Shown: positions 26,840-37,320 of the stretch, one piece after another
Position numbering within the stretch: position 1 is the stretch's first letter
Layout of the letters: every line of letters begins with the position of its first letter
Assembly (NCBI RefSeq): GCF_949628265.1
Contig: NC_088786.1
Coordinates: 24,945,681-25,009,680, forward strand
Origin: Cloeon dipterum
Lineage: Eukaryota > Arthropoda > Insecta > Ephemeroptera > Baetidae
Length of the DNA stretch: 64,000 nt
Reading direction: 5' to 3'
Program-made: the position numbers and the translations under genes
Notes under the pieces: model-generated
What the model saw: the letters and a program-made list of their open reading frames with translations, nothing else
The model's database searches: none
Told to the model about the DNA's origin: nothing

Positions 26840-27326
26840 TTTCGGGTTTCAATGTCGAATTTGGCTAGAAAAATTCGCAGTCGAAGGGAAAAAAGGCAGG
26901 ACGAATTTTCTCACCAGCCGATCCGGTCCGAAAATATAAATTTCAAAGAGGACTAACTTGATGGCACAACTGCGAGTACGCCTTTCATAGTTGTACCAGG
27001 TAGAACACCTCCCTATGGCTCTAGTGACCTTTCCCAATATACTATGGTGTGATTGCATTGGTTACTGCGAATCACGTGATTCCGAACTGCCTCTCTCTTG
27101 CCAGTCTTCTTTTGGCTTCGCTCCCTATTGGCTCCTTTGAAGCTATGTTTTTGTTTGGAAAGCAAGTAAGTCTCAAAATTCAAGGAGGTTTTATATTTTA
27201 TTATTGTTTTTGTTTGGCATTCGAGGGCTGAAGCAGACTGAAGCGGTTCTGTCTGAGGGTACAGTTAAAATTAACTTTTATTAATTGATATTTTATAATT
27301 AAATTTCGGCTTTTTTAGTGGCAGAA
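26840..27326. promoter_or_regulatory. Bidirectional promoter region, Sdha / importin-13
   Basis: Head-to-head start codons 487 bp apart. Two inverted CCAAT boxes (ATTGG at 27057-27061 and 27127-27131) and a palindromic E-box at 27070-27081 lie in the middle. A likely 5' UTR intron of importin-13 ends in TTTTTTAG just before its start codon near 27319. Confidence 0.6.
27070..27081. promoter_or_regulatory. Palindromic E-box AATCACGTGATT
   Basis: Perfect 12-bp palindrome centred on CACGTG. This is the site type bound by bHLH-zip factors such as USF, MITF/TFE and Max families. It lies between divergent Sdha and importin-13, a sensible promoter position. Confidence 0.55.
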
Positions 27327-30300
27327 ATGGATTTTACCGCTGAAAATGTGGAGGTTGCCGTGCGCCAATTTTACTTGTCAAGCAGCACGTTGCAGGCCCA
27401 AACCCATCAATGGCTCGTGTCAGCCCAGACTTCAAAGGAGGCCTGGTCTTTTGTCTGGCCCCTTCTTGCGCTTGATAAAGCTTCAGAAGTTCAGTTTTTT
27501 GGAGCTTCCACCCTTCAAGCAAAAGTGAGAGTAAACTTAAATTCGATGTCATCAGTGCATCTAAACGAACCTTTCAGGTTTCAAAATTTTGGGCTGAAGT
27601 CCCACTTGCGGATATGGAGGGTTTGAGGAAGAGGCTACTGGAAGTGATTTTAATGCATCAAGCAAACAAGCTTGTGCTCAGTCGACTCTGCATATCAGTG
27701 AGTAGTTTGGTTTTGTTTGAAAGTGTCAGATTCAAGTGATTCGTTTGCAGATGGCAATGTGTGCTCTTCAGTCAATGCCATCAAACTGGGAAGATCCCAT
27801 CACTGACATTTTGGTCACTTTCCAACCAGCTAGTATACCAAATATACCACCTGAAAACTTGGCTACCATAGTTTTAGAAATACTGACGGTGCTTCCTGAA
27901 GAGGTATCTATAACATGTAATATAAAATCTTCTAGAACTCTTATTTGATAAATTTGCAGTTCCAAACAATGCATTTAGCCCAAGGTAGAAAAGGGGAAGT
28001 AAGACACAAACTGCAAACCAGCATCCCAAAGGGTAAATGGTGAAATCATAATATTTTTTGTCCTAATTGCTTTAATTTTGCAGTATTTATTACCTTGGAG
28101 GAGTGTTTAAAATCGGATATCCTTTGCTTGAGAGCAGTAAACTGTTTTAAATCATGGGTGCAGTTTGGGACGCACTTACCAGATCTTGTTAAAATTGCCG
28201 ACATCATCTGTCAGGTGGCTGGTGAGTTAGACAGAATTTCCCTAATTCTCACCCATCACCTTTTGTTCCTTTCACTGCAGAAAAAAGCCTGTTTGTTGAC
28301 CCCGAACTGCCAGACGCTTCGGTTGATGCTTTGTTAGCTGTAAGTTCACATCCAGAATGCGGAAAGTATCCTTCAATATTACTCAATATGACTGACAAGT
28401 GGCTGCGGTTGCATCACTTGGCCAGACAACATCAGGAAAGAGACATTGTAAGAAATCCCACCCGCCCTGTGATTTCAACTATGTTACATAAATATTTTCT
28501 AGGAAGTGGAGGCTTCTGTTGATCGCTTGCTAGTGATGGTGGCTGAAACCCACGCAAACCTGATTTTAAAGGCTTTGGTGGCACCAGAAATGGGCGGCCT
28601 CTCTGTCGATAAAACTTGCAAAGATGCTGCTGTGCAGCTGGTCAAAGTAGCTCTTGATTGCAGCGCTACGTCTGGATATTTTCCAATTCACGAAACTTCC
28701 AGTGAACTACCGTTCAGCTTTTGGTACTTGCTCCAGGTATTGATGGAATTATTGATTTTACTATCCTTACCACAACATAACATTTTCCTATCTATCTTTG
28801 TGGAAAATTAATTTTTATCAAAACGTTAATTTTCAGGACAATATGTCATCTCTGACAGTTGAGGCATATCCAATTGTTAAGCAAGAACTTCTGCCGGTTT
28901 ACTCAAGTCTGACAGAAACTTTGCTGATGAAATCTATGCTTCCGGAAAATCTGGATTCCTGGAGTTCTGAGAACAAAGAAAGATTCCGGTGCTACCGACA
29001 AGACGTAGCAGACACTATGGTATGGAATTCAAGAAATACGAAGCTAGTTTCTTCAAGAGCTTTAATTTTAGATATACTGCTACAATGTGTTAGAAGAAAA
29101 TATGCTTCACCTACTGCACGGCCACTTGTGCCAGGCTCTGGACAAATGTGCCGCAGACAAGACTCAGTGGCGGCCTCTTGAAGCCTGCTTTCATTCATTT
29201 TATTCCGTATCAGAAACAGTTAGCTATGATGAAAACGTCTACTTGCCGCAGCTGTTCAACTCTCTTCATAGAATACCATCTGGATGTCATCCTAAACTCA
29301 TATCCTCCGCACTTGATCTGATAGGTAGGTTATCACATTGAAATTTTATTCATTCAAAAATTTGAATTTCCAAACTGTAATTAAATAATGCAATTCATTT
29401 ATTTTAGGTGCTTATGCAGAATGGATCAATAAACACACCGATGTTCTGCGTCAAGTGGTGCCAATTCTGGTCATGGGTTTAAAAGCCCAAGAGTACGCTA
29501 CATCTGCCACCATGGCACTCAAGGACCTCACACGTGACTGTCAGGTTGAAATAAAAAATCCCCTTTATTTAAGCACACATGATCAGCTTGGAAGTTTGCA
29601 GGTGAGCATGGAGCCATTTGCGGAGATGATCATTCAGGCTGCCAAAGAAGCCCTCGACTCTGGCCGGCTTCTACACAATGAAAACATCCGGCTTATGTAT
29701 CCGCTTGGAAAAGTTCTTTCATGCTTGCCTCCCCAGGCGATATTTCGGCATCTTCAGCAAATAATTGGCCCGTACCTGGAGGAATTGCAGCGTCTGCTTG
29801 GGGAGCAGAGCACCCTTCCAGAAGTCAAAACCAAGATCGTTTTGCGCATCAAGATGTTCTCCATGCTCTTTGCAACATTGGAGCCAATGCCGGAAGGTGC
29901 GCTGGGAGAAGGAGAGCAACAACCCGTGGTGCTAGTTTTGCACATGCTTCTGCCCGTATTTGAAAGAGTGACTGTGATATGGGGCGATGATCCTATTGTT
30001 ATTGACGTATGTTTGCATACTAACAAGGGACTGAAGTGATAATTATCCATTTTTCCTATTGCAGGCAATTTGTTCGGCCATAAAATGCTCCGTGCAAAAT
30101 TTACTAGACAATTGCCAACCGCTCTTGCCAGCGATGCTGAATTTGCTGCTGCAGATGTTTAAGAAAAATCCACAGCCATCTGCGCTGGATCTGGCCCAGC
30201 AGGTTATTGCCTTGTTTTACATTTTACGTGCACAAACTTAACGATTTTACACAGTTCCTCATTTTATTTGGCGCGAGCGAGTGTCAGCTGATGCAAACTT

Positions 30301-31076
30301 TGCTGAGCGAAATGGTTCTTCTCACACTGCAATTTTGTTCTGGAAATGCCGCAGAACACACAGACCTTGTCGAGTCATTGATGCACGTACTGGCACAAGT
30401 GCTAAAAAAGTCGCCGCAATTGTTCCTTAACTCAAGCCTAGGACTGCCAGTCTTGTTTCATTTTGGTAATTTTGATTATCAGAGTCTAGAATTGATTCAC
30501 AATTTTTCACTCATTTTCGTTTGCAGCTATTCTGTCTCTTGGGATGGCTGAGAGTTCAACTGTGAAAGCAGCTGTTTCATTCCTCAGTAGTTTCATAGCG
30601 CAAAGCAGAGAAATGCAGCCATTGCAAAACGTGGTTCATTCCCAGGGAGAGGAGCTTGTTCGGAAAATTTTGGCTTGCATTGGTAAATTAGTTTTTCTGC
30701 CATGATGACGAAAAACATTGATGGTCGGTCATGTCATAGGAGGCGAAAGCCCTAGATCGATTGCGGATATGATGTCAGATTTGCTTCTGGCTTTAAACAA
30801 GAAATATTTTGATTATCAAACGCGGTGGCTGCAGCAGCTTATGTCAATCGAAGGATTTCCATCTGCCAAAGTCAGCCAAGAAGTGAAGCAAAATTTTGTG
30901 AAATCAATACTCAAGTAAGCTAATGCCAATCTAGTTACTGCTATTTCTCTTAATTTATTATGTGATTCAGGGAAAGAGCAAACAAGAGGAAGATGCAAGA
31001 AAATGTGAGGGAATTTAGTCTAGCCTGCCGAGGAATGTTTGGAGGTGACAACGTTTCAATTTCTTGCTATTTCTAA
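27327..31076 (+). CDS. Ipo13: Importin-13 (karyopherin-beta nuclear transport receptor)
   Basis: HEAT-repeat transport receptor that moves cargo in both directions through nuclear pores under Ran control. The exons give one frame of 948 aa (human 963 aa): 27327-27524, 27578-27697, 27751-27903, 27960-28032, 28084-28221, 28281-28447, 28503-28736, 28837-29019, 29072-29324, 29408-29544, 29602-30006, 30065-30202, 30255-30465, 30527-30682, 30740-30914, 30971-31076. Start MDFTAENVEVAVRQFY matches the importin-13 N-terminus LDFTVENVEKALHQLY. The end GFPSAKVSQEVKQNF and the ERANKRKMQENV helix match its C-terminus. The segment 29545-29601 is treated as a 57-base intron because aligned relatives lack it, though it could also be read through. 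Drosophila counterpart: cadmus. Convergent with Coq3, 289 bp apart. Confidence 0.95.
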
Positions 31077-31365
31077 GATTCCTCGATTCAAAAGAAAAAC
31101 AATTAAGTAGCGCCTACCAAAAAGACAAATTTAACCATTTTATCTAGGCTGTGGATAGCAGCTAATTTTAAATCATAATCATCAAAATGACACTATTCTG
31201 TGAACAAAATTCCATGATTTAATATATTAGACTCAACATAATGTCTTCTCTTCCACGTATTTTATTTTATTAGGAATACTCTACTATGCGCAAAAATAAT
31301 CGTTTAATCATGATATCCAGACAAGCTATTTGCAGATTTTTATTTATCAAACGTCAACAACAAAT

Positions 31366-32590
31366 TTATTCAGTCTGTTTGGGCTCTTCAACCCGTTGTT
31401 CACTCAGCTTAAGTGCGTGCAGAGCATAGTTGATGGAAACATTTGATGACCAGTGCCAAGAATTTGTCAGGATATTGTATGACATCCCATGAATGCTTCG
31501 GGTAGTACAGTCACCTGTTAAATATGCTATGAGGAAACAAACAGCTAAAAATTGCTTCTTTCTCACTGTCGCTCAGCATATTTTCAACTTCCAAAGGAGA
31601 TAAAAATTTATTCCAGTCATGTGTACCAGGTGGGACTAGCCTGAGCAAATACTCTGCTGCTATAATTCCTCCTAACCATGAAACGCATGATCTGTTGAGT
31701 GTGGTCAAAAATATCGAACCTCCTGGCTGAGAAAAAAATCAATCTTTTGATTTAATAAGCAGACAGGAATATATACCTTAACCAAATTAGACGCCAGTTG
31801 AAGACAATGCTTAGGATTGTTCATGTGCTCGAGGACTTCAGACATGACAACTGCATCATAGACTTGGCCTTCCTCAGCCAGTTCTTCCAAGGTGCCGTGA
31901 CGGTATTTCAATCGGTCAGATAGGGTTGTATCCAATTTAGCGTGTTGTTCGGCAACTTGAACTGCCTCTTCAGATGCGTCAAGGCCCACAACGTTGGCGC
32001 CTATTCGCGCAAGCGGTTCTGCGAGAATTCCTCCTCCACAACCAACATCAAGAATGTTCAGTCCTTCAAGGGAACTGGGTGTGTTCGCTTTTTTAGTCGA
32101 TACTACCCTGGAGTTAACTAGTCCATTTCGAATAAACGGGATCCTAAAAAATATGATTTATTAAAATAATATTGGTCAACCATATCAGTAGAAAGTAAAA
32201 CCTTAAAGCATTCATTGAATGAAGGGGCTTGAATTCACCCCCTTCATCCCACCATAGGCCGGATAAATTGCTAAATTTTTTTAGCTCCTCAGGATCAACA
32301 GAGCTGAACTTTGGCGCAGTACTGAAATTTCGTAGTGTTGAACTGTGAAGGAAATTGTGAGATGGTTAAAAAATTCCGTTACATAATATGGAAAGAGATG
32401 GGTTGTTTTGTTGAACCATAAAATAAAAATTTAAAAAAACTATTTAATTGTATTTTCAACTTAATCAACACAAAAAACACTAACTGGGTGTAATGACAGC
32501 ATGACAGCTTAAGATACCATAATAATTATATATTTGAGATTAAGGTTTATCTTACCGATATAAAATTTTACTTAAGAACTTAGTAGCCAT
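31366..32590 (-). CDS. Coq3: Ubiquinone biosynthesis O-methyltransferase, mitochondrial
   Basis: SAM-dependent enzyme that performs the O-methylations of ubiquinone synthesis on the matrix side of the inner membrane. Five exons give an in-frame 283-aa protein: 32556-32590, 32202-32342, 31777-32143, 31567-31726, 31366-31514. The start MATKFLSKILYR is a basic presequence. LWWDEGGEFKPLHSMNALR is the conserved COQ3 N-terminal block. SAM motif I is ILDVGCGGGILAEPLA, followed by GLDAS and the motif DAVVMSEVLEHM. The C-terminal part WHWSSNVSINYALHA matches COQ3 rather than bacterial UbiG relatives. It lies head to head with Cpox, 698 bp apart. Confidence 0.95.
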
Positions 32591-33288
32591 TTCTTTAAGT
32601 TAAACAATTATTCTTTTGATTTTAACGTGTGGACAAAAAGAATTCGGAAAATTTAATGGGCGAAACGGATGCAAGGCTGGTAGCGATTTGAGTGTTTATT
32701 TTCTTGTAGCCAGCCCGTAGCAGCGTTTTTAAAGTGCCTGACAATGAGATTGGATGCAGCCAGCTGATTCCTCTAGGCTCTCCCACCCTGTAAATACCTC
32801 GCCCACTTTCGCGTTTTCGACGTGCGGCTTGCGTGCATGAAGTCATGCAGGTCTTGCTCGACTCATAGCTCATACATTTTCATCTCATGAAACAACGAAG
32901 GTAAATTCATCACCTCAAACGAATCTTAACAATTTGGGTAGATATTAACACGAAGTATGTATTTAAATTTACACAACAACAATCTCTCACACATATATCT
33001 ACTACTACTTCTTTGTATTAAATTATAAATTGAGTTTTAAAAACTAATTATCGCCGCGACTTCATATAATGTATATTTATTTAGTCTTCGCTACCTATAC
33101 TTTTATTTTATGAGATTCTCATTAAAACTGGCGAGATGCGAAACCCAGTGGAAACTGTAATTTTTCCATATTATTAATTATAACCAACCATTTTCAGGTA
33201 GATCCCACCGACCAGCTGTCTTTATTTTTTACTCTATCTGACGACACTGTTATCATCTAATTCCACGTTTTTGAAAGATAAACAAACG
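32591..33288. promoter_or_regulatory. Divergent 5' region, Coq3 / Cpox
   Basis: 698 bp between the two divergent start codons, which must contain both promoters. A GC-rich patch lies at about 32700-32850, while the rest is AT-rich. I see no clear TATA box or named site. Confidence 0.5.
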
Positions 33289-34727
33289 ATGTCTGGCGGG
33301 CAAGCTCTCCGTCTCAGCCGTTTGGTGCGGGCTGCTGCTGCAGTTATCGGTAGCCGCTACCTTCGACCAGGCCAACTGCAGCTCCACCGCCGCCTGGCTC
33401 TCTTAGCTGGTGGAGGACTAGCGGCCACCCTTGCCTTCCCTTCCGTGTTAGCTGCCTCTAAGCCTGACTGGATGGCAGAGCCGATCAGCGGCTATGAAGG
33501 CGTTAAGGGCAATGATATCAAGGCTCGAATGGAGGCGATGATCATGCAAGTGCAAGCTGACTTTTGCCGAGCCCTTGAGCAGGAGGAGGCTGACGGCTCT
33601 GTCGGTTCTGAGCCAACCAAATTTAAGGTCCTTTTTAAAATGACCGCTCTTGGAATCTATAATTTTACAACAATCTTTGCAGGTGGACAGATGGATTCGT
33701 AAAGAGGGCGGAGGTGGAATTACCTGTGTAATGCAAGAGGGAGAAGTATTTGAAAAAGCTGGGGTCAACATTTCTGTTGTCCACGGGCATCTTCCTCCCG
33801 CAGCTGTGGCCCAGATGAGGGCCAGAGGGAAGCAAATGGGCGAAGGCGCGTTGCCTTTTACAGCCCTTGGCATCAGCTCTGTCATTCACCCGAGAAACCC
33901 GATGATCCCCACGATCCATTTCAACTACCGGTAAGTAAAACATATTTCTAGTCCTTTGCAGAAATATTTTATATATTTTTTTTAGATATTTTGAGGTGCA
34001 AGAACCAAATGGTGATTGCCAGTGGTGGTTTGGTGGAGGCACAGATCTCACCCCCTACTACTTGGACGAGAATGACGTCCGCCACTTCCATGGAACTTTA
34101 AAGAAAGCTTGTGACAGACACAATGCAAAACTGTACCCGAAATTCAAGGCGTGGTGTGATGACTATTTCAACGTCACCCATAGAGGTACTAAAAGTTATT
34201 TTATTACTAAGTCAAATTTTTCTTTTATTCATTTTCGATTCAGGAGAAAGAAGAGGAGTTGGAGGGATCTTTTTTGATGACTTTGATGAGCCCAACCAAG
34301 AAAAAGCGTTCGAGTTTGTCACGAGTTGCGCCAATTCTGTGGTTCCTTCATACGTTCCACTAGGTATTATTAAGGAGATTATGTCAAGAATAAAAATAAA
34401 TGAAAAACTTATCCATAGTGAAAAAGCACAAAAAGGACGGCTATGGATACGCTGAGCGACAGTGGCAGCTTCTTAGAAGAGGTCGTTACGTTGAATTCAA
34501 CCTGATTTACGATCGAGGAACAAAGTTTGGTCTCTATACTCCTGGAGCCCGATACGAAAGCATTTTGATGTCTCTTCCTCTCACTGCCGTATGTATAATG
34601 GTTTCTGTTCAAGGATCCTTGCGTAACGGGAAATTTTCAGAGGTGGGAATACATGCATGCGCCAGAACCTGGCTCAAAGGAGGCAAAGCTGACTGAAATC
34701 CTGAAGAATCCCAAGGACTGGGTCTAA
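33289..34727 (+). CDS. Cpox: Coproporphyrinogen-III oxidase, oxygen-dependent
   Basis: Haem pathway enzyme that oxidatively decarboxylates coproporphyrinogen III to protoporphyrinogen IX in the mitochondrial intermembrane space. Six exons, about 386 aa: 33289-33627, 33683-33930, 33987-34183, about 34245-34364, about 34420-34589, 34641-34727. The N-terminal ~60 residues are rich in Arg, Ala and Leu with a hydrophobic stretch [15 protein letters not shown], the bipartite presequence expected for this location. Signature blocks: [77 protein letters not shown]. The C-terminus LKNPKDWV is typical. All expected conserved residues appear present. Confidence 0.97.
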
Positions 34728-36893
34728 CAAAATGGTAAACTTTGAAACAAATTGTGATACAAATTTTTGTCTTTTTAAAAGGCTTGCGTACCGTAAACTG
34801 GCATTGAGAACAAATTTTTGTTACTTATTCTGATGATTTTACTTCCTCTGCGCAATGTACTTTACGAAAAATCATTAGAACTGTTTCATCGTTTCATCCA
34901 CCTTTCATTAAATTCATTTGCAAATTACATATTTGCACCTTTTATTGTTTAACTTAATACATTTAGTAACGTCAGAAAAGGAATGTATCATTTTAAATCT
35001 TATATATTTCCATCATAGAGAGGGATGAAATTAGGTGGCACTATCCTGTTTATCCTTGTTTCTTCCTATTTTTATAAATAATAAAGTTTGTTTAAAAAAG
35101 TATTGTCTGTAATTGATTTTGGCAAAACCAAGAGCGCGCGCGACACGTTCGAAAGATATGAAATAATAAATCTTTTGGTCCGACCGCCCCTATCGTGATG
35201 TTTGGAGCGATATCGCATGACGCAGCGCCCCATCTATAGCCATTCATTCCATTTTTTTTCAGTGGGTGAGCTTTATGGATTGAATGAGTAAAAGCGACAT
35301 GGAGCTCCCGCGTTCTCAGTTAATCATTAAATAATCAATATATTTGTGCGTGCCAAATTTGAAGGCTGGCTGCAATATGATACTTCATTAGGTCTCCCCA
35401 TAGCGCGAAATTTCATCAGCGCACAAGATTTATTATAAATAAAGGACGAGCTAAAGAGCCCGCGTGGAATAGTTTCACGCGATAATGATCGGGAAATACA
35501 GGCTGAGCAGCAATGTGTTCTCGTCTTTCATTAGCCCTCGGCTGTTTTTTCTGTATAAATTTTACTCAAAGAAAGTTAAATAGCTTTTCCACGTTTAATT
35601 GCTTTTCAAGTTTTTACTGATAGCACTACATGAGTTATTACCTTGTGCAGCTGCAATGGAAGATGATTTAGGACAATGTGTGGGAAAGATAAATGTGTGT
35701 TCTGCGCGGTTTTTGCCACTCTGTGTGCTACAATGAATTTACGCCAACGTTAACAGTTTGTCTTTGTTTCTCTTTATGCGTATCTGATTCTCAGAAAAAA
35801 ATATTCCTGTTATAAAGATATGAAAAAGGACAAGAAAAATAAAATTTAAAAATAAAAAGTAAATTATTTCAATTTAATGAGCTTATAATAATATGAGTGT
35901 TAGAATAGGAGGAATCCACTTTTCATTCACCACCACTTCATATTATGAGCCTGGCCAGATAGGGCGCTCCATGGAAAATGATATGTGTGGAAAGGTGCTT
36001 TGGATCCACTATATTATAAAAATTAAATTAGTAACTATGAACATTAAATTCAACACAAAATTGATAACTTTTTATTGTTTTGAGAGCCTTAATTTTGAAG
36101 AAACTTAAAAACACCTTTAATTTGCTATAAGAATATTTTTCCTATTTGCTTTCCTATTGAAAGCATTAAAATTAAAATCGACAATTTTTCATTTATATAT
36201 AATTATATTCACACACCGCCTATTTTTGAGAAAAATCAATTATGTCGCCTCTTGTTGATTAGACAACCTGAACTCTCCTATTGATTTCACGTCACTATTA
36301 TTATTTTAAATCTGTGTGCGGCATTAAATTTAATGCCTACAGTCGCTCGCTGTGACTATTCTGTGAAATTTAACATCAGTTAGTCGCAGCAGCAGCAAAC
36401 AATGAATTAGCAATGGGGCTATCTATTGGATGCATGGAAGGACCTGAAGTGAATTCGGAATATTCGGAGCTCCGTGAGCTAGGACGGTCGTCCTTAATTC
36501 GGTAGAGAGCGTAAAAGCAAGGTAAAGTTAAAGTAGACGATTAGCGCAAATTTGTGCAGCCAACAGAGTGGCAGCTATCGAGCCGTGTCTCCGCGAGGGC
36601 CAATCAGCAGGCCGGAAGGCGCGAAAGCGGCGTTCGCCAGTTTGTTCTCCAGGCAGGCAGGCCGGGCGGGCGGGGAGAAGTGGGAGTGCGCGAGTGTGAC
36701 AGCGGCGCCACGCTCGCGGCCGCGGCTGCTGGCAGGTCCCGGGCGGCGGGTGCTGCCACCTGTGGCGAGCGAGGCGGCCAGCTGAGGGGTGCTCATTGGT
36801 ATTGATCTGGGGGTGAGGAGCGAGCGAGCAAAGTTCCGCATCCATCCGACGTACGTACGGACGGACCCAGCCAGCGATGAGCACCATCCAGCA
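34728..36893. other. Cpox 3' region and tomosyn upstream region
   Basis: Mostly AT-rich, with the Cpox 3' UTR on the left. From about 36450 the DNA turns GC- and CpG-rich as it enters the tomosyn promoter. A short perfect hairpin, CGCGTG then CACGCG, lies near 35460-35481. No exon was recognised. Confidence 0.55.
35080..35085 (+). terminator. Polyadenylation signal of Cpox
   Basis: AATAAA about 350 bases after the Cpox stop codon; no closer canonical signal was seen. Confidence 0.55.
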
Positions 36894-37320
36894 ATGAAGA
36901 AGTTCACCTTCAAGGGGGTGCTCGACGGCTTCCGCTCGTCGGCGCCGCAGCCGCCGCGCGTCGACCAGGAGATCGTCGAGACCCTTCGGCCAGACCACTT
37001 CACCGTCGCCAAGGCCAGTATACACTCTATAACACACACCACACACTCAGTCAGACATAACCCCGTGCCGCTCTCTCTAACTCGCGCCCCGAGAGACACC
37101 CCTCGTGCCGCAGCCCCCTCCTTCCGCGGGGACCCCGTCGGTGGGCCTGGACCGTCGACCCCTCCCGCGGGCCCTCCGCGGCACCGTGTTCTCCACGGAT
37201 CGGCGGGGCCGTGCCTTTTGAGCCCGTGTCGAGAGCGAGAGAGCAGCACTCTCGAGGACCCTCCAAGGGTCGGCCCGTGTGTTGCGTAGTTGGCTCGTGC
37301 CTGCCGTCCGTCCGCACACA
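36550..37320 (+). promoter_or_regulatory. CpG-rich promoter / first-exon region of tomosyn
   Basis: An abrupt rise in G+C and CpG around the first coding exon (36894-37013). A CCAAT box (GGCCAATCAG) lies near 36598-36607 and an inverted one near 36795. No TATA box is evident. The transcription start cannot be fixed from sequence. Confidence 0.55.

Noticed and set aside
27346-30068. Alternative frames within importin-13 exons, some over 80 codons
   Set aside because: Shadows of the importin-13 reading frame; the products match nothing.
33448-34051. Minus-strand open frames opposite Cpox
   Set aside because: Mirror frames of the well-conserved Cpox exons with no similarity of their own.
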